A DNA stretch of 37,779 nucleotides from an uncultured bacterium (GCA_949296245.1 CASFNW010000002.1:10675-48453); one strand, 5' to 3'. Counted from the first letter of the stretch, positions 17,951 through 26,581 are shown. The notes: generated from the sequence alone by a model not told the origin. Made by a program: numbers and translations.

Positions 17951-18041
17951 TATAAAAAATTAATTTTAACAAATTTAACATCTTTATAAAAATTTTATAC
18001 CACCGTAAAAATTTTTTGATAGAATATCAAGAGAGGAAGCT

Positions 18042-18398
18042 ATGCAAATAGAATTTTTATATTCAAAAATACACAGGGCAACCGTTACTGATGCAAACCT
18101 CGAATATGTAGGTTCGATTACTATTGATGAAGAGTTGATGGAAGCTGCAAATCTTCTTGAAGGGATGAAAGTTGATATCTTAGATGTCAACAACGGTGAA
18201 CGTTTCCAGACCTATGTCATAAAAGGCAAAAGAGGAAACAGAGATATCTGCTTAAACGGTGCTGCGGCGAGAAAAGTAGCCAAGGGTGATAAAGTTATCA
18301 TTGTCTCTTATGCGCTGATGACTCTCGAAGAAAAAGCCCAGTTCCAGCCTTCCGTTGTTATAGTTGATGATAAAAATAATATTGTTAAGAAAATTTGA
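18042..18398 (+). CDS. panD: Aspartate 1-decarboxylase
   Basis: PanD converts aspartate to beta-alanine for pantothenate and coenzyme A synthesis. It is made as a pro-enzyme that cleaves itself between Gly24 and Ser25 to create the pyruvoyl cofactor. Here G24-S25 sits exactly in place (YVGSITID). Further family marks are the N-terminal [22 protein letters not shown] and the [11 protein letters not shown] loop. Length is 118 residues, slightly short but in range. GAGGAAG precedes the ATG at good spacing, and a terminator follows directly. No other pantothenate gene is in the window. Confidence 0.97.
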   Translation: MQIEFLYSKIHRATVTDANLEYVGSITIDEELMEAANLLEGMKVDILDVNNGERFQTYVIKGKRGNRDICLNGAAARKVAKGDKVIIVSYALMTLEEKAQFQPSVVIVDDKNNIVKKI

Positions 18399-18406
18399 CA
18401 CAAATA

Positions 18407-18440
18407 AAAAAACCGGCAAAAAATTTTTTGTCCGGTTTTA
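18407..18440 (+). terminator. Intrinsic terminator after panD
   Basis: AAAACCGG pairs with CCGGTTTT, and an inner A6/T6 pairing gives a long hairpin (about 18409-18440) closed by a T-rich tail. It separates panD from the kinase gene at 18471. Confidence 0.8.
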
Positions 18441-18470
18441 ATTTTACTAAAGCAAAAAGGAATTCAAAAC

Positions 18471-19349
18471 GTGCAAAATACAATAACACAGGAATTCATC
18501 ACAAAACCAGAACAAAGGTTACAGAAAACCCCTGATAAAATCCTTCTCCGTTATATAGAACAAAGGCTGAATAAAATTTTCTTTGATGAGGTGAACTCAC
18601 AAGATTCAATATTTAAAAAAGTAAGCAATAACGCAATATACAAAATTGCTTTATTTATATCTGGCAATATAAAAAGAGCCTGTTCGATAGGTATTGCGGG
18701 AGAGACCGCAAGCGGCAAATCAACAATAGCCTATGATATTATAAATACAATTCAGGCATTTGCGGATGAATACTGTTTTGAAAATGTTATTACCAGAATA
18801 AACACCGATGATTATTATTACGACCGTTCAGAAATGGTGAAAAAAGCAGGGAGCTTCGCAGAATTTGCAAAACATTATGACCTTGATGTACCGGAAGCGC
18901 TTGAACTTGAACTGATGAAAAAGCATATAAAACAGCTTTTGTTCGGTGATACTGTATATCTGCCAAAGTATGATATGTCAGGAACAGCAATCAGAAAAGA
19001 CAATGTAACCAAAGCTGTTCCTTCAAAAATTATTATTTCGGAAGGACTCTTTACACTTACAGAAAAAGTTGTTGATGCGTTTGATTTTAAAATTTATGTA
19101 GATGTATCACACAATGTTCAAAAAGAAAGATTTTATAAACGTGCACAGGAACGGGATTTAGGAGATTCTGCCGATGAAGTTTATAAAAATGCCTCCTCAA
19201 AAGCAAAAATATACATTCACCCGACAGCGATGAAGGCAGATATAGTATTGTCAGGCGAAGCTGACAGAGCTGCATATAAAAAGTTTATAAACAAGCTGCT
19301 TGCAATTGTAGAAGATGTTCATTGCAAAAATTTTGCAATGCCGCATTAG
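18471..19349 (+). CDS. Uridine kinase/phosphoribulokinase-family P-loop kinase
   Basis: This 292-residue kinase has an N-terminal helical extension of about 65 residues that ordinary 210-residue uridine kinases lack. The Walker A is GIAGETASGKST (about residues 74-85). Then come TDDYYYDRSEM, which aligns with the substrate-binding Asp/Tyr region of uridine kinase, YDMSGTAIR, the Walker B-like IIISEGLFTL, and a lid with KERFYKRAQERD. It most likely phosphorylates a nucleoside or a small sugar-like substrate, but true uridine kinase activity is not certain. The start is GTG at 18471 with AAGGA upstream. nadD follows 12 nt later, so the two are probably in one operon with yqeK and the his fusion. 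Confidence 0.8.
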   Translation: MQNTITQEFITKPEQRLQKTPDKILLRYIEQRLNKIFFDEVNSQDSIFKKVSNNAIYKIALFISGNIKRACSIGIAGETASGKSTIAYDIINTIQAFADEYCFENVITRINTDDYYYDRSEMVKKAGSFAEFAKHYDLDVPEALELELMKKHIKQLLFGDTVYLPKYDMSGTAIRKDNVTKAVPSKIIISEGLFTLTEKVVDAFDFKIYVDVSHNVQKERFYKRAQERDLGDSADEVYKNASSKAKIYIHPTAMKADIVLSGEADRAAYKKFINKLLAIVEDVHCKNFAMPH

Positions 19350-19361
19350 CGAGGTCTTTTT

Positions 19362-19961
19362 ATGAAATTATGCCTATTTCAAGGGACTTTTAATCCTATA
19401 CATAATGCACATTTAAAAATCTGTGAGTATGCAAAAAAGAACTTTGACTTTGATAAGATTCTTTTGATTCCTGCTGCCCGTCCTCCGCATAAGAGTTATG
19501 ACGAGTCTTTTTCTCAGCACAGACTGAATATGGCGGAAATAGCAGCGCAGGATATAGATTATATCGAAGTAAGCGATATAGAATACCATAGAGATGACCT
19601 GTCATATACTGTTCCTACTGTTGAAGAAATTTATGAAAAATACCCTGTTGAAGGAATGATAAATTTTATCATAGGAACAGATGCTTTTAAAAATATCGAA
19701 AGCTGGTATGAAACAGAAAAACTTAAGAACCTTGTTGATTTTGTTCTTTTTGTAAGAGAAGATGAGCAATCACTGAAGGAAGATGAAACATATTTGCAAA
19801 AGCTAAAAGAAAAAGGCTATAATTACAGAATGATGAAAATGCCTTTTGTCGACATTTCATCTACGCAAATAAGAAAAAATATACATAACAGCGTTCCGAT
19901 AAAAACGCTGGTTCCTGAAGGAGTCGCAAAATATATTGATAAATATGGTTTATACAGATAA
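19362..19961 (+). CDS. nadD: Nicotinate-nucleotide adenylyltransferase
   Basis: NadD joins nicotinate mononucleotide and ATP to deamido-NAD, the step after quinolinate use in NAD synthesis. Its 199 residues fit. Signatures are GTFNPIHNAH (8-17) with the nucleotidyltransferase HxxH-like site, the loop PAARPPHK, FIIGTDAF and the C-terminal ISSTQIRKN. GAGG precedes the ATG. The gene overlaps the start of yqeK, a common bacterial pairing. nadA lies on the opposite strand at 23696-24610, so two NAD-pathway genes are close but not in one operon. Confidence 0.96.
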   Translation: MKLCLFQGTFNPIHNAHLKICEYAKKNFDFDKILLIPAARPPHKSYDESFSQHRLNMAEIAAQDIDYIEVSDIEYHRDDLSYTVPTVEEIYEKYPVEGMINFIIGTDAFKNIESWYETEKLKNLVDFVLFVREDEQSLKEDETYLQKLKEKGYNYRMMKMPFVDISSTQIRKNIHNSVPIKTLVPEGVAKYIDKYGLYR

Positions 19962-20535
19962 AAATATCGTGGAAATTGAAAACTGGCTGAAAGAAAATTT
20001 GTACGAAGAACGCTACATCCATTCTATAGGTGTAATGGAAGCGGCTGTCGAACTTGCACAGATGTTTAATATGGATGTAGAAAAAGCAAGAATTACAGGA
20101 CTTTTGCATGATGCGGCAAAATGTTTTTCAAATGAAAAGCTTCTTGAGATTATTCATCAGCATATTCCGGAAGTCCATGATTGTGAACTTTTAAACTACA
20201 AAACTCTCCACGCACCTGTCAGTGCATATCTTGCAAAAATACAATTCGGCATAGAAGACCAAGAAATACTTGATGCAATAAGGTGGCATACTCTTGGCAG
20301 ATGTAATATGAGTGATTTTGAAAAGATTATTTTTCTTGCGGACAAAATAGAAGCTAGGACAAGGGATAAAGAATTTCGACATCAATGCTTAGAATTATTA
20401 AAAGAATACAACGGACTGGATAAAGCACTTTTCAAATGCTTTGAAGCCACCATAAAAAGTCTTGTAGACAGACGTCTGGCAATCTGCCATATAACAATTG
20501 ATGTATATAACGAACTGTTAGAAAAAATATTATAA
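19945..20535 (+). CDS. yqeK: HD-domain phosphohydrolase YqeK
   Basis: YqeK-type HD enzymes hydrolyse diadenosine tetraphosphate symmetrically, using a di-iron centre. The HD signature residues are visible: YIHSIGVMEAA, GLLHDAAKC, NYKTLHAPVSA, IRWHTLG and IFLADKIEARTR. The protein is about 196 residues. I prefer ATG at 19945, which overlaps nadD by 17 nt. A TTG at 19936 is the alternative and sits closer to the AAGGAG at 19918-19923. The nadD-yqeK order is widely conserved. Confidence 0.92.
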   Translation: MVYTDKNIVEIENWLKENLYEERYIHSIGVMEAAVELAQMFNMDVEKARITGLLHDAAKCFSNEKLLEIIHQHIPEVHDCELLNYKTLHAPVSAYLAKIQFGIEDQEILDAIRWHTLGRCNMSDFEKIIFLADKIEARTRDKEFRHQCLELLKEYNGLDKALFKCFEATIKSLVDRRLAICHITIDVYNELLEKIL

Positions 20536-20552
20536 TTTTAAAGGGAAAATAA

Positions 20553-21779
20553 ATGATAATTCCAAGTATAGATTTAATGAACGGAAAAGCTGTACAGCTT
20601 AAACAGGGTATGGAAAAAGTTCTTGAGCGCAGTGATGTTTTAGAACTTGCAAAATATTACGGAAGATTCGGCGAAATTGCCGTTATAGACCTTGATGCCG
20701 CGGTTGGAAACGGAAATAATGAAGAGCTGATATCTCAAATATGTAAAATTGCTTCCTGTCGTGTGGGCGGAGGAATAAGAGATGTTGATAAAGCAAAAAA
20801 AATGCTCGCAATGGGTGCAAAAAAAATAATAATAGGCACTGCAGCAAATGAAGACCTGTTATCAAAACTTCCTAAAGACAGAGTCCTTGTTGCAATTGAT
20901 ACAAAAGACGGAAAAGTCGCAACTCACGGCTGGACAAAAACAGCAGATGCAACGCCTATGGATTTTGTAAGGCGATTTAACAATCTTTGTTCCGGATTTT
21001 TGTATACTATTGTTGAAAAAGAAGGAATGATGGGCGGAACGGATATAGAAGCAATAAAAGAAATAAGAAGTGCTACCACAAAAGAACTCGTGGCGGCAGG
21101 CGGTATTTCTACTGTTGAAGAAATTGTACAGCTGCAAAAAATGAATGTTTCAACCCAGCTAGGTATGTGTATTTATACGGGTAAAGTTCAGCTTGAAGAA
21201 GCCTTTGTAAAATGTCTGGACTTTGAAAAGAGATTCGGCTATCTGCCAACAATAGTACAGGATTATGATACAAAACAGGTTTTGACTCTTGCGTATTCTT
21301 CGCCAGAATCAGTTTTGCAAGCATTAAAGACAGGAAAAGGAACATACTTCAGCCGTTCAAGAAAACAAATCTGGGTAAAAGGAGAAACCTCAGGAAATAC
21401 TCAGGAGCTTGTTACTGCGCGTTTTGACTGTGATATGGATGCACTTTTGTTTATTGTTAAACAAAAAGGTAACGCATGTCATCTGGGCAAATATTCTTGT
21501 TTCGGAGATAAAGAATTCTCAATAAATGAGCTTTACAATCTGTTAATAGACAGAAAGAGAGTACTGCCAGACAATTCATTTACAACAAAACTTTTTAAAG
21601 ATGAATTTTATCTAAAAAGAAAAATAATGGAAGAAGCTTTTGAATCCGTAAACTTTGAAAAAGGTGACGGATTAGAGTGGGAAGCTGCTGACCTGACATA
21701 TTTTATGCTTACATTTATGGCAATGCATAATGTTACACCGCAGGATGTTTTAAATAATCTTGCTTCCCGCAGAAAATAA
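20553..21779 (+). CDS. hisA: Trifunctional histidine enzyme: HisA-HisI-HisE fusion
   Basis: Three consecutive histidine-pathway domains are in one 408-residue protein. Residues 1-225 are a HisA-type barrel (ProFAR isomerase) with the catalytic aspartates in PSIDLMNGK (D7) and VAIDTKDGK (D116), plus RVGGGIRD and VAAGGIST. Residues about 228-320 are HisI (phosphoribosyl-AMP cyclohydrolase) with FSRSRKQIWVKGETSG, FDCDMDA and the zinc cysteines C293, C309 and C316. Residues about 325-408 are HisE (phosphoribosyl-ATP pyrophosphatase) with KIMEEAFES and EAADLTYF. It would perform three consecutive steps (pyrophosphohydrolase, cyclohydrolase, isomerase). HisIE fusions are common. Attachment to HisA is unusual. 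There is no frameshift or internal stop. AAGGG precedes the ATG, 17 nt after yqeK. Confidence 0.94.
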   Translation: MIIPSIDLMNGKAVQLKQGMEKVLERSDVLELAKYYGRFGEIAVIDLDAAVGNGNNEELISQICKIASCRVGGGIRDVDKAKKMLAMGAKKIIIGTAANEDLLSKLPKDRVLVAIDTKDGKVATHGWTKTADATPMDFVRRFNNLCSGFLYTIVEKEGMMGGTDIEAIKEIRSATTKELVAAGGISTVEEIVQLQKMNVSTQLGMCIYTGKVQLEEAFVKCLDFEKRFGYLPTIVQDYDTKQVLTLAYSSPESVLQALKTGKGTYFSRSRKQIWVKGETSGNTQELVTARFDCDMDALLFIVKQKGNACHLGKYSCFGDKEFSINELYNLLIDRKRVLPDNSFTTKLFKDEFYLKRKIMEEAFESVNFEKGDGLEWEAADLTYFMLTFMAMHNVTPQDVLNNLASRRK

Positions 21780-21823
21780 AGGATTTTTTGATAAATATAT
21801 AAAAGTCGCAATCAGGTAAATTT

Positions 21824-22369
21824 ATGGAGAGATTTGAAGAAAAAACATTGTCATCCAAAACAGTTTACAAAGGCAAAATTTTTGATATAACGGATGATGA
21901 GATAATCCTTTCTGATGGGGAAAAAGAATATAAAAGGCATAGAGAAATAATACACCACCCCGGCGGAGTCGTTATTCTGGCACTAAAAGGTGATGGAAAT
22001 GTTCTGCTTGTAAAACAATATCGCTATGCTGTTAAATCTGTGCAGACAGAGCTTCCTGCAGGGCGTTTGGAAAAAGGTGAGGATCCTCTTTTTGCTGCAA
22101 AAAGAGAGCTAAGAGAAGAAACCGGTTATGTTGCCAAAAATTGGGAATCTTTAGGTTATATTTTTACTACTTTTGGGATTTGTAATGAAAAGCTGTATTT
22201 GTTTAAAGCAACAGATTTAACATTTGGTTCTCCGAATCCGGATGAAGGCGAAGTTTTGGATTATTTTGAACTTCCGTTAAGTGAAGTGCACAAACTTGTA
22301 AAAAATGGTACAATTAATGATGCCAAGACAATATGTGCACTGGCACGATGCAGTATAGAGAGTCTTTAG
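21824..22369 (+). CDS. Nudix hydrolase, ADP-ribose pyrophosphatase-like
   Basis: This 181-residue protein has a complete Nudix box GRLEKGEDPLFAAKRELREE followed by TGY, preceded by QYRYAVKSVQTELPAG. That pattern is typical of ADP-ribose pyrophosphatases (NudF/NudE type). They cleave ADP-ribose or related nucleoside diphosphate sugars into AMP and a sugar phosphate. The C-terminal part has the usual DEGEVLDYFELPLSE. It starts at 21824 with a modest AGG site, 44 nt after the his gene, and is followed 3 nt later by the HAD phosphatase gene. Confidence 0.9.
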   Translation: MERFEEKTLSSKTVYKGKIFDITDDEIILSDGEKEYKRHREIIHHPGGVVILALKGDGNVLLVKQYRYAVKSVQTELPAGRLEKGEDPLFAAKRELREETGYVAKNWESLGYIFTTFGICNEKLYLFKATDLTFGSPNPDEGEVLDYFELPLSEVHKLVKNGTINDAKTICALARCSIESL

Positions 22370-22372
22370 TAC

Positions 22373-23185
22373 ATGATAAAAATGCTTGTTCTGGACATTG
22401 ACGGAACTATTTTTAAAAAAGATTATACAGCAACAGACAGGGTAAAAAACACCTTGAAAAAACTTTGCAATGACGGTATAAAAGTTGTTCTTTGTACGGG
22501 AAGAATGTATGCTGCAACAAAATTTATCGCACGGGAATTAGGTTTGACAACACCTGCTATCTGCTATCAGGGCGGACTGATTAAAAATATTTACGGAAAT
22601 ACTGATACTCTCTGGGAAAAGACTATGGATAAAGAACTTGCCCGAGATGTTATACGGAAGCTCAAAAAAAGAAATATATTTTTTAATATATATATTAATG
22701 ACGAACTTATGGTGGAAAAAGACAGCCCGCTTATACAGCAGTATGTAGATGCCAGAAATTTGTCTTATAAAATTATAGGAAACTGCGATAATATTGATTT
22801 GACCGGCTTAAATAAAATTCTTGCAATAGATGATGATACTAATTTGATAGAAAATTTGCAAAAAGAGATGGCTGAAAAATATAAAGAAAAGTTATATGTA
22901 ATTCGTTCAACTCCGCGTTTTTGTGAATTTTCCAATCCAGAAGCTACAAAGGGAAATGCGGTTAGATTTCTTTCTGAATTATGGAATATTAAACAGGATG
23001 AAATTATGGCCTGCGGAGATCAGGATAATGATATAGAAATGCTTCTTGCGGCAGGGGTTAAAGTTGCAATGGGCAATGCAACAGAAGATTTGAAAAAAAT
23101 AGCGGATTATGTAACAGAAACAGTAGATAATGACGGTGTTGTTTACGCTGTTGAAAAGTATATAGGGGAAAAATATGCGGTTTAG
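22373..23185 (+). CDS. HAD-superfamily phosphatase, Cof/YidA type
   Basis: This 270-residue Cof-type hydrolase removes phosphate from small sugar phosphates or cofactors; the exact substrate is unknown. The nucleophile motif DIDGT is at residues 8-12, motif II at CTGR, a C2-type cap in the middle, a conserved KGNAVRFL lysine loop, and motif IV GDQDNDIEML close to the C terminus. The ATG lies 3 nt after the Nudix stop. Its last 11 bases overlap ispF, indicating tight coupling. Confidence 0.92.
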   Translation: MIKMLVLDIDGTIFKKDYTATDRVKNTLKKLCNDGIKVVLCTGRMYAATKFIARELGLTTPAICYQGGLIKNIYGNTDTLWEKTMDKELARDVIRKLKKRNIFFNIYINDELMVEKDSPLIQQYVDARNLSYKIIGNCDNIDLTGLNKILAIDDDTNLIENLQKEMAEKYKEKLYVIRSTPRFCEFSNPEATKGNAVRFLSELWNIKQDEIMACGDQDNDIEMLLAAGVKVAMGNATEDLKKIADYVTETVDNDGVVYAVEKYIGEKYAV

Positions 23186-23660
23186 AATAGGACAAGGGTT
23201 TGATTTACATCAGTTTGCTGAAGAAAGAGACTTAATTCTCGGCGGAGTAAAAATAGACCACAATAAAGGTCTTTTGGGACACTCGGATGCTGATGCATTA
23301 TGTCATGCAATTATCGATGCAATGCTTGGAGCGTTGGCACTGGGTGATATAGGACAACACTTCCCTGACAATGACCCGCAGTATTACGGCTGCGACAGTA
23401 CGGAATTACTGGCGCAGACTCTTTATCTCATTGTAAAGGAAGGTTATAAAATAAATAATATTGATGCAACAATTAAAACACAACAGCCGAGATTGGGACC
23501 GTTTATAAAAGATATCCAGCAAAATCTTGCAAATGTATTGAATCTTGATGTAAATCAAGTCTCAATTAAAGCCAAATCAATGGAGTGGATGGGTCCTATA
23601 GGCGAAGGTAAGTGTCTTGCTGTTGATGCTGTTGTACTCTTGGAAGAAATACCAATATAA
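23175..23660 (+). CDS. ispF: 2-C-methyl-D-erythritol 2,4-cyclodiphosphate synthase
   Basis: IspF forms the cyclic diphosphate in the MEP isoprenoid pathway as a trimer with zinc. The 161-residue length is normal. Visible are the metal-binding GFDLHQF (D10, H12), the LLGHSDADAL loop, DIGQHFPD, the QQPRLGPF region and the closing SMEWMGPIGEG. GGGG precedes the ATG inside the end of the HAD gene. No other MEP gene is nearby. Confidence 0.97.
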   Translation: MRFRIGQGFDLHQFAEERDLILGGVKIDHNKGLLGHSDADALCHAIIDAMLGALALGDIGQHFPDNDPQYYGCDSTELLAQTLYLIVKEGYKINNIDATIKTQQPRLGPFIKDIQQNLANVLNLDVNQVSIKAKSMEWMGPIGEGKCLAVDAVVLLEEIPI

Positions 23661-23695
23661 TACTGAAAGATTAAAGCTATTATATTGTCAAAGTT

Positions 23696-24610
23696 TCAAG
23701 CATTAACCTTAATCATTCTATCTATAGCTATCTTTGCCTTTTTTGCGATTGTTTCATCAACATTGATTTCAAATTCATTGTTTACCAAAGAACTATATAT
23801 ATCTTCAAGATGCAGCAGTTTCATACTGTCACATACAGCTTTTTCATTAATAAGAACAAATTCTTTATCAGGGCAGTCTCTGTGCAGTCTATCAACAACA
23901 CCTTTTTCCGTAACTATAATAAAAGATTTGTCATTACTTTCTTTGACCGCTTTGATAATTGCCGTTGTTGAGCCGACAAAATCTGCCATAGCCGTTACTT
24001 CTTTTGTACACTCAGGATGAACCATTATTTTTGCATTCGAGTGCACTGTTTTTTGTCCTTTAATATCTTCTGTAGTTATTCTGTGATGAATCGGACAGTA
24101 TCCCGGATATGTTATTACATTAACTCCTTCAAGCTGTGATTCAACATAGGTTCCGAGATTTTGGTCTGGAACAAATAAAACATCTTTTGTATTTAATGAC
24201 CTTACTACATTAATGGCATTTGCACTTGTACAGCATATATCTGATTCTGATTTTACCTCGGCTGTTGAGTTGACATAACATACAACAGGAATATCCGGAT
24301 ATTTTACTTTGAATTCTCTCAGCTGTTTTAGATTAATTTTGTCAGCCATATCACAGCCTGCATTAATATTCGGCAGTAAAACAGTTTTCTTAGGAGATAA
24401 TATTTTGGCTGTTTCTGCCATAAAATATACTCCTGCAAACACGATAATATCTGCATCAGTTTTTGCAGCCTGTCTGCTGAGATATAAAGAGTCACCGGAA
24501 AAATCTGCAACCTCATCAATTTCTGCATTTTGATATGTATGGGCTAAAATAATTGCATTTTTTTCATTTTTTAATTTATTAATTTTTTCTATTAATTCTT
24601 TTTTTTTCAT
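23696..24610 (-). CDS. nadA: Quinolinate synthase A
   Basis: NadA condenses iminoaspartate with dihydroxyacetone phosphate to quinolinate at an oxygen-sensitive [4Fe-4S] cluster. The three cluster cysteines are in place: C86 (NAGCDMAD), C172 (PGYCPIHH) and C260 (EKAVCDSM). Substrate motifs LAHTYQ, FSGDSLYLS, YVNSTAEVK and VHPECT are also present. Length is 304 residues. It starts 5 nt after the marC stop, so the two are co-transcribed. No nadB or nadC is in the window. Confidence 0.97.
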   Translation of the reverse strand: MKKKELIEKINKLKNEKNAIILAHTYQNAEIDEVADFSGDSLYLSRQAAKTDADIIVFAGVYFMAETAKILSPKKTVLLPNINAGCDMADKINLKQLREFKVKYPDIPVVCYVNSTAEVKSESDICCTSANAINVVRSLNTKDVLFVPDQNLGTYVESQLEGVNVITYPGYCPIHHRITTEDIKGQKTVHSNAKIMVHPECTKEVTAMADFVGSTTAIIKAVKESNDKSFIIVTEKGVVDRLHRDCPDKEFVLINEKAVCDSMKLLHLEDIYSSLVNNEFEINVDETIAKKAKIAIDRMIKVNA

Positions 24611-24615
24611 TTTAA

Positions 24616-25257
24616 TTACCTGGCACTTTTAATTATTTCTATAAGCCCTGTCATAAGAAACTCACAAGACATTGCAGCAAGCAGAATGCCGACGATTCTG
24701 TTAATAACGCTTACGCCTGTTTTACCGAGAATCTTACTGACTTTAGAAGCAAATTTTAAAATCAGCCAGCATACAACAAGATTGAAAAACAATGCGGCAA
24801 TTATAAGCGAACGGTCAATAGCATTACCCTGAGCGTTTTTCATACATATTGTCAGCATAGTAATAGTTGCAGGACCGGATAGTAAAGGAATTGCAAGAGG
24901 GAAAACCGAAATATCCGTTCTTTTTAATGATTCTTTTCGTTCTTCTTTGTTTTCATTATTCATAGCCGGCTCAGGATTACCAAGAACGAGGTCAATAGCC
25001 ATTATTAAGAGTAAAATCCCACCTGCAATTTTTAAAGCAGTCAGGCTGATACCCAGTAAATCAAGTACAACAGAACCGGTATATGCAAAAAATATCAGGA
25101 TAAAAAAAGCAATGACAATAGCCTTATTCATCATAATATTGCGCCATTTATCTTTAGTATGCGCAGTAAGCGCAATAAATACAGGTGCCAGTCCAATAGC
25201 ATCCAGTGTTACAAATAGTTTAGAAAAATAGCTTATAAATGAATGAAGTTGTTCCAA
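24616..25257 (-). CDS. MarC family integral membrane protein
   Basis: This 213-residue MarC/UPF0056 protein has about six predicted membrane helices. Family marks are LFVTLDAIGLAPVFIALTAH near the N terminus and FPLAIPLLSGPATITML in the middle. The function of the family is unsettled. The start is TTG at 25257 with AAAGGAT upstream. A minus-strand -10 box TATAAT (25289-25294) lies upstream. nadA follows it directly. Confidence 0.9.
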   Translation of the reverse strand: MEQLHSFISYFSKLFVTLDAIGLAPVFIALTAHTKDKWRNIMMNKAIVIAFFILIFFAYTGSVVLDLLGISLTALKIAGGILLLIMAIDLVLGNPEPAMNNENKEERKESLKRTDISVFPLAIPLLSGPATITMLTICMKNAQGNAIDRSLIIAALFFNLVVCWLILKFASKVSKILGKTGVSVINRIVGILLAAMSCEFLMTGLIEIIKSAR

Positions 25258-25343
25258 GTTTTTATCCTTTCTTATTCAGAGTGCTTTTATTATACAGGAA
25301 ACAAATTAGAACAGGTGTTAAGATATTATAAATGTTTGATGTC

Positions 25344-25775
25344 TTACCAGCATGAGCCGACCGAACCGGCACCGCAGACTTTTCCGTCTATCCAGATTGC
25401 GTATTCCAACTCTGTGTTTTTAAAATTTGTATTTTTAATATTTGCATTTAGCAGAGTGCTCTCTTCCAAATCAGCATTTTCAAAGTTTGCGTTTTCCAGA
25501 TTTGCACCTTCAAATGAAGCATTTTCTATATCGGCTCCTTTAAAATTTGCATTTTTAAGATTAGCTTTTTTAAAGTTTGTTCTGTCGAGTTTTGCTTTTT
25601 CAAAGTTGTAGCCTTCAAGATTCATACCTTCAAAATTTCTTTTTTCCAAATCAGCATTCTGACAGTTTTTTGTAATAATGTTGTAAACAAAATCATCATC
25701 GTTATCTGCCATAACAATAAGAGAAATACTCATAAATACACAAAAAATACTAAAGATTACTAATACTTTTTTCAT
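25344..25775 (-). CDS. Secreted pentapeptide-repeat protein
   Basis: This 143-residue protein has a signal peptide (about 1-22, hydrophobic core VLVIFSIFCVFMSISLIVM). About 15 pentapeptide repeats of the A(N/D)LxN or F-centred type follow from about residue 40 to 125, which should form a right-handed quadrilateral beta helix. The tail AIWIDGKVCGAGSVGSCW, with two cysteines, is a common end of exported pentapeptide proteins and may form a disulphide. Its function is unknown. It begins 1 nt after the stop of the beta-barrel-type gene, with AGGAGG in that gene's last codons, so the two are translated together. Confidence 0.9.
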   Translation of the reverse strand: MKKVLVIFSIFCVFMSISLIVMADNDDDFVYNIITKNCQNADLEKRNFEGMNLEGYNFEKAKLDRTNFKKANLKNANFKGADIENASFEGANLENANFENADLEESTLLNANIKNTNFKNTELEYAIWIDGKVCGAGSVGSCW

Positions 25776-25776
25776 A

Positions 25777-26514
25777 CTATAGTTCCTCCTTTTCTTCGGA
25801 TTCTTTTTTTAGTGGTTCTTGTATAATTTTTCCTACATATTTTGAAATAGATACAGAAAATGCAATTCTGTCTTCGTTGTTATTTGGAATAATTACAGCT
25901 GTAGTTATGGATGTTGTCGGCTCCGGCCTGATTTTTAAACCTGCTGCAAACGAGCCCCATGATTCGTCTCTTGATACATAATCAGCTACTATTCTTAGTT
26001 TATTCGGTATAATTGTTTGGTCTATACCAAGCATTGCTCCTGTTAAAGAAGGCATCTGTCCTTGCCCTCCGACAAAACCGCCTGCTGTAAGAGTTGTCCT
26101 TGTCTTTTTACAAAGGTATGAACCGTGGGCATAAATCATACTATCAGGGTTTTTGCCTTCTGTAAGTGACGGATTTAAATTACCACCTACAGTAAGTCGG
26201 AAAGATTTTTTTATTTTAAAAACTTTTTTTGCTGTCAAATTAAGCTTTACCGAGGTATCTTTGCTTTGTATATTTGTACCGGCTCCGATTGAAATTTCCG
26301 TATTCTTACCCGTACCTATTATAAGTTGCGGAGTTAATGAGACAAATCCACTGTCAAACGGGCTGAATCTGTTGGATTGTTTTAATATTACTTCTCCGCC
26401 CGGCAATACATCAGATGAAGGCATAGTAATTATTGTCTGCTGCGCATATACTGATGCGGCAGAGATGAATATAATAAATATTGCCAGGGTCAAATAAATT
26501 CTAAATCGCTGCAT
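25777..26514 (-). CDS. Exported beta-rich protein, probable outer-membrane barrel
   Basis: This 245-residue protein has a clear signal peptide (about 1-24, ending SVYAQQ). Its alternating hydrophobic strands fit an outer-membrane beta-barrel: SLTPQLIIGTGKNTEISIGAG, FRLTVGGNLNPS, TTLTAGGFVGG, LRIVADYVSRDESWGSFAAG, SITTAVIIPN. The charged C-terminal tail (KKESEEKEEL) does not end in the usual aromatic residue, so classic BAM-type C-terminal recognition is not obvious. It has its own promoter at 26582-26610 and an unusual terminator-like hairpin in the leader. It is coupled to the pentapeptide-repeat gene. Function unknown. Confidence 0.75.
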   Translation of the reverse strand: MQRFRIYLTLAIFIIFISAASVYAQQTIITMPSSDVLPGGEVILKQSNRFSPFDSGFVSLTPQLIIGTGKNTEISIGAGTNIQSKDTSVKLNLTAKKVFKIKKSFRLTVGGNLNPSLTEGKNPDSMIYAHGSYLCKKTRTTLTAGGFVGGQGQMPSLTGAMLGIDQTIIPNKLRIVADYVSRDESWGSFAAGLKIRPEPTTSITTAVIIPNNNEDRIAFSVSISKYVGKIIQEPLKKESEEKEEL

Positions 26515-26530
26515 TTCTCCAGTGTAACAT

Positions 26531-26560
26531 AAAAAAAGTACCTCTTTACGAGATACTTAA
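26531..26560 (-). terminator. Terminator-like hairpin in the leader of the barrel gene
   Basis: Read on the minus strand, AAGTATCTC pairs with GAGGTACTT (arms 26536-26544 and 26550-26558, one G-T pair) and is followed by a T-run (26531-26537). It lies between the promoter at 26582-26610 and the ATG at 26514, so it could act as an attenuator. Confidence 0.6.
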
Positions 26561-26581
26561 ATTAATAACCTTTCAATACTT

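Larger units (their letters stand above)
17609..18041. other. Structured GC-richer intergenic region between uvrA and panD
   Basis: Roughly 17640-17850 is clearly richer in G and C than its surroundings and full of repeats. It has a 10-bp inverted repeat AAAAATTCGT/ACGAATTTTT (17653-17662 with 17685-17694), a hairpin ACTTAAC-GAA-GTTAAGT (17747-17763), an exact 12-bp tandem duplication TAGGTGAGTGTC (17765-17788), and GCTCGAAGGCTCGAGG-type short repeats near 17813-17828. A 23-codon frame starting GTG at 17681 exists but looks like repeat sequence. The panD promoter region (17900-18041) follows, with a TAGAAT -10-like box near 18020. Confidence 0.6.
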
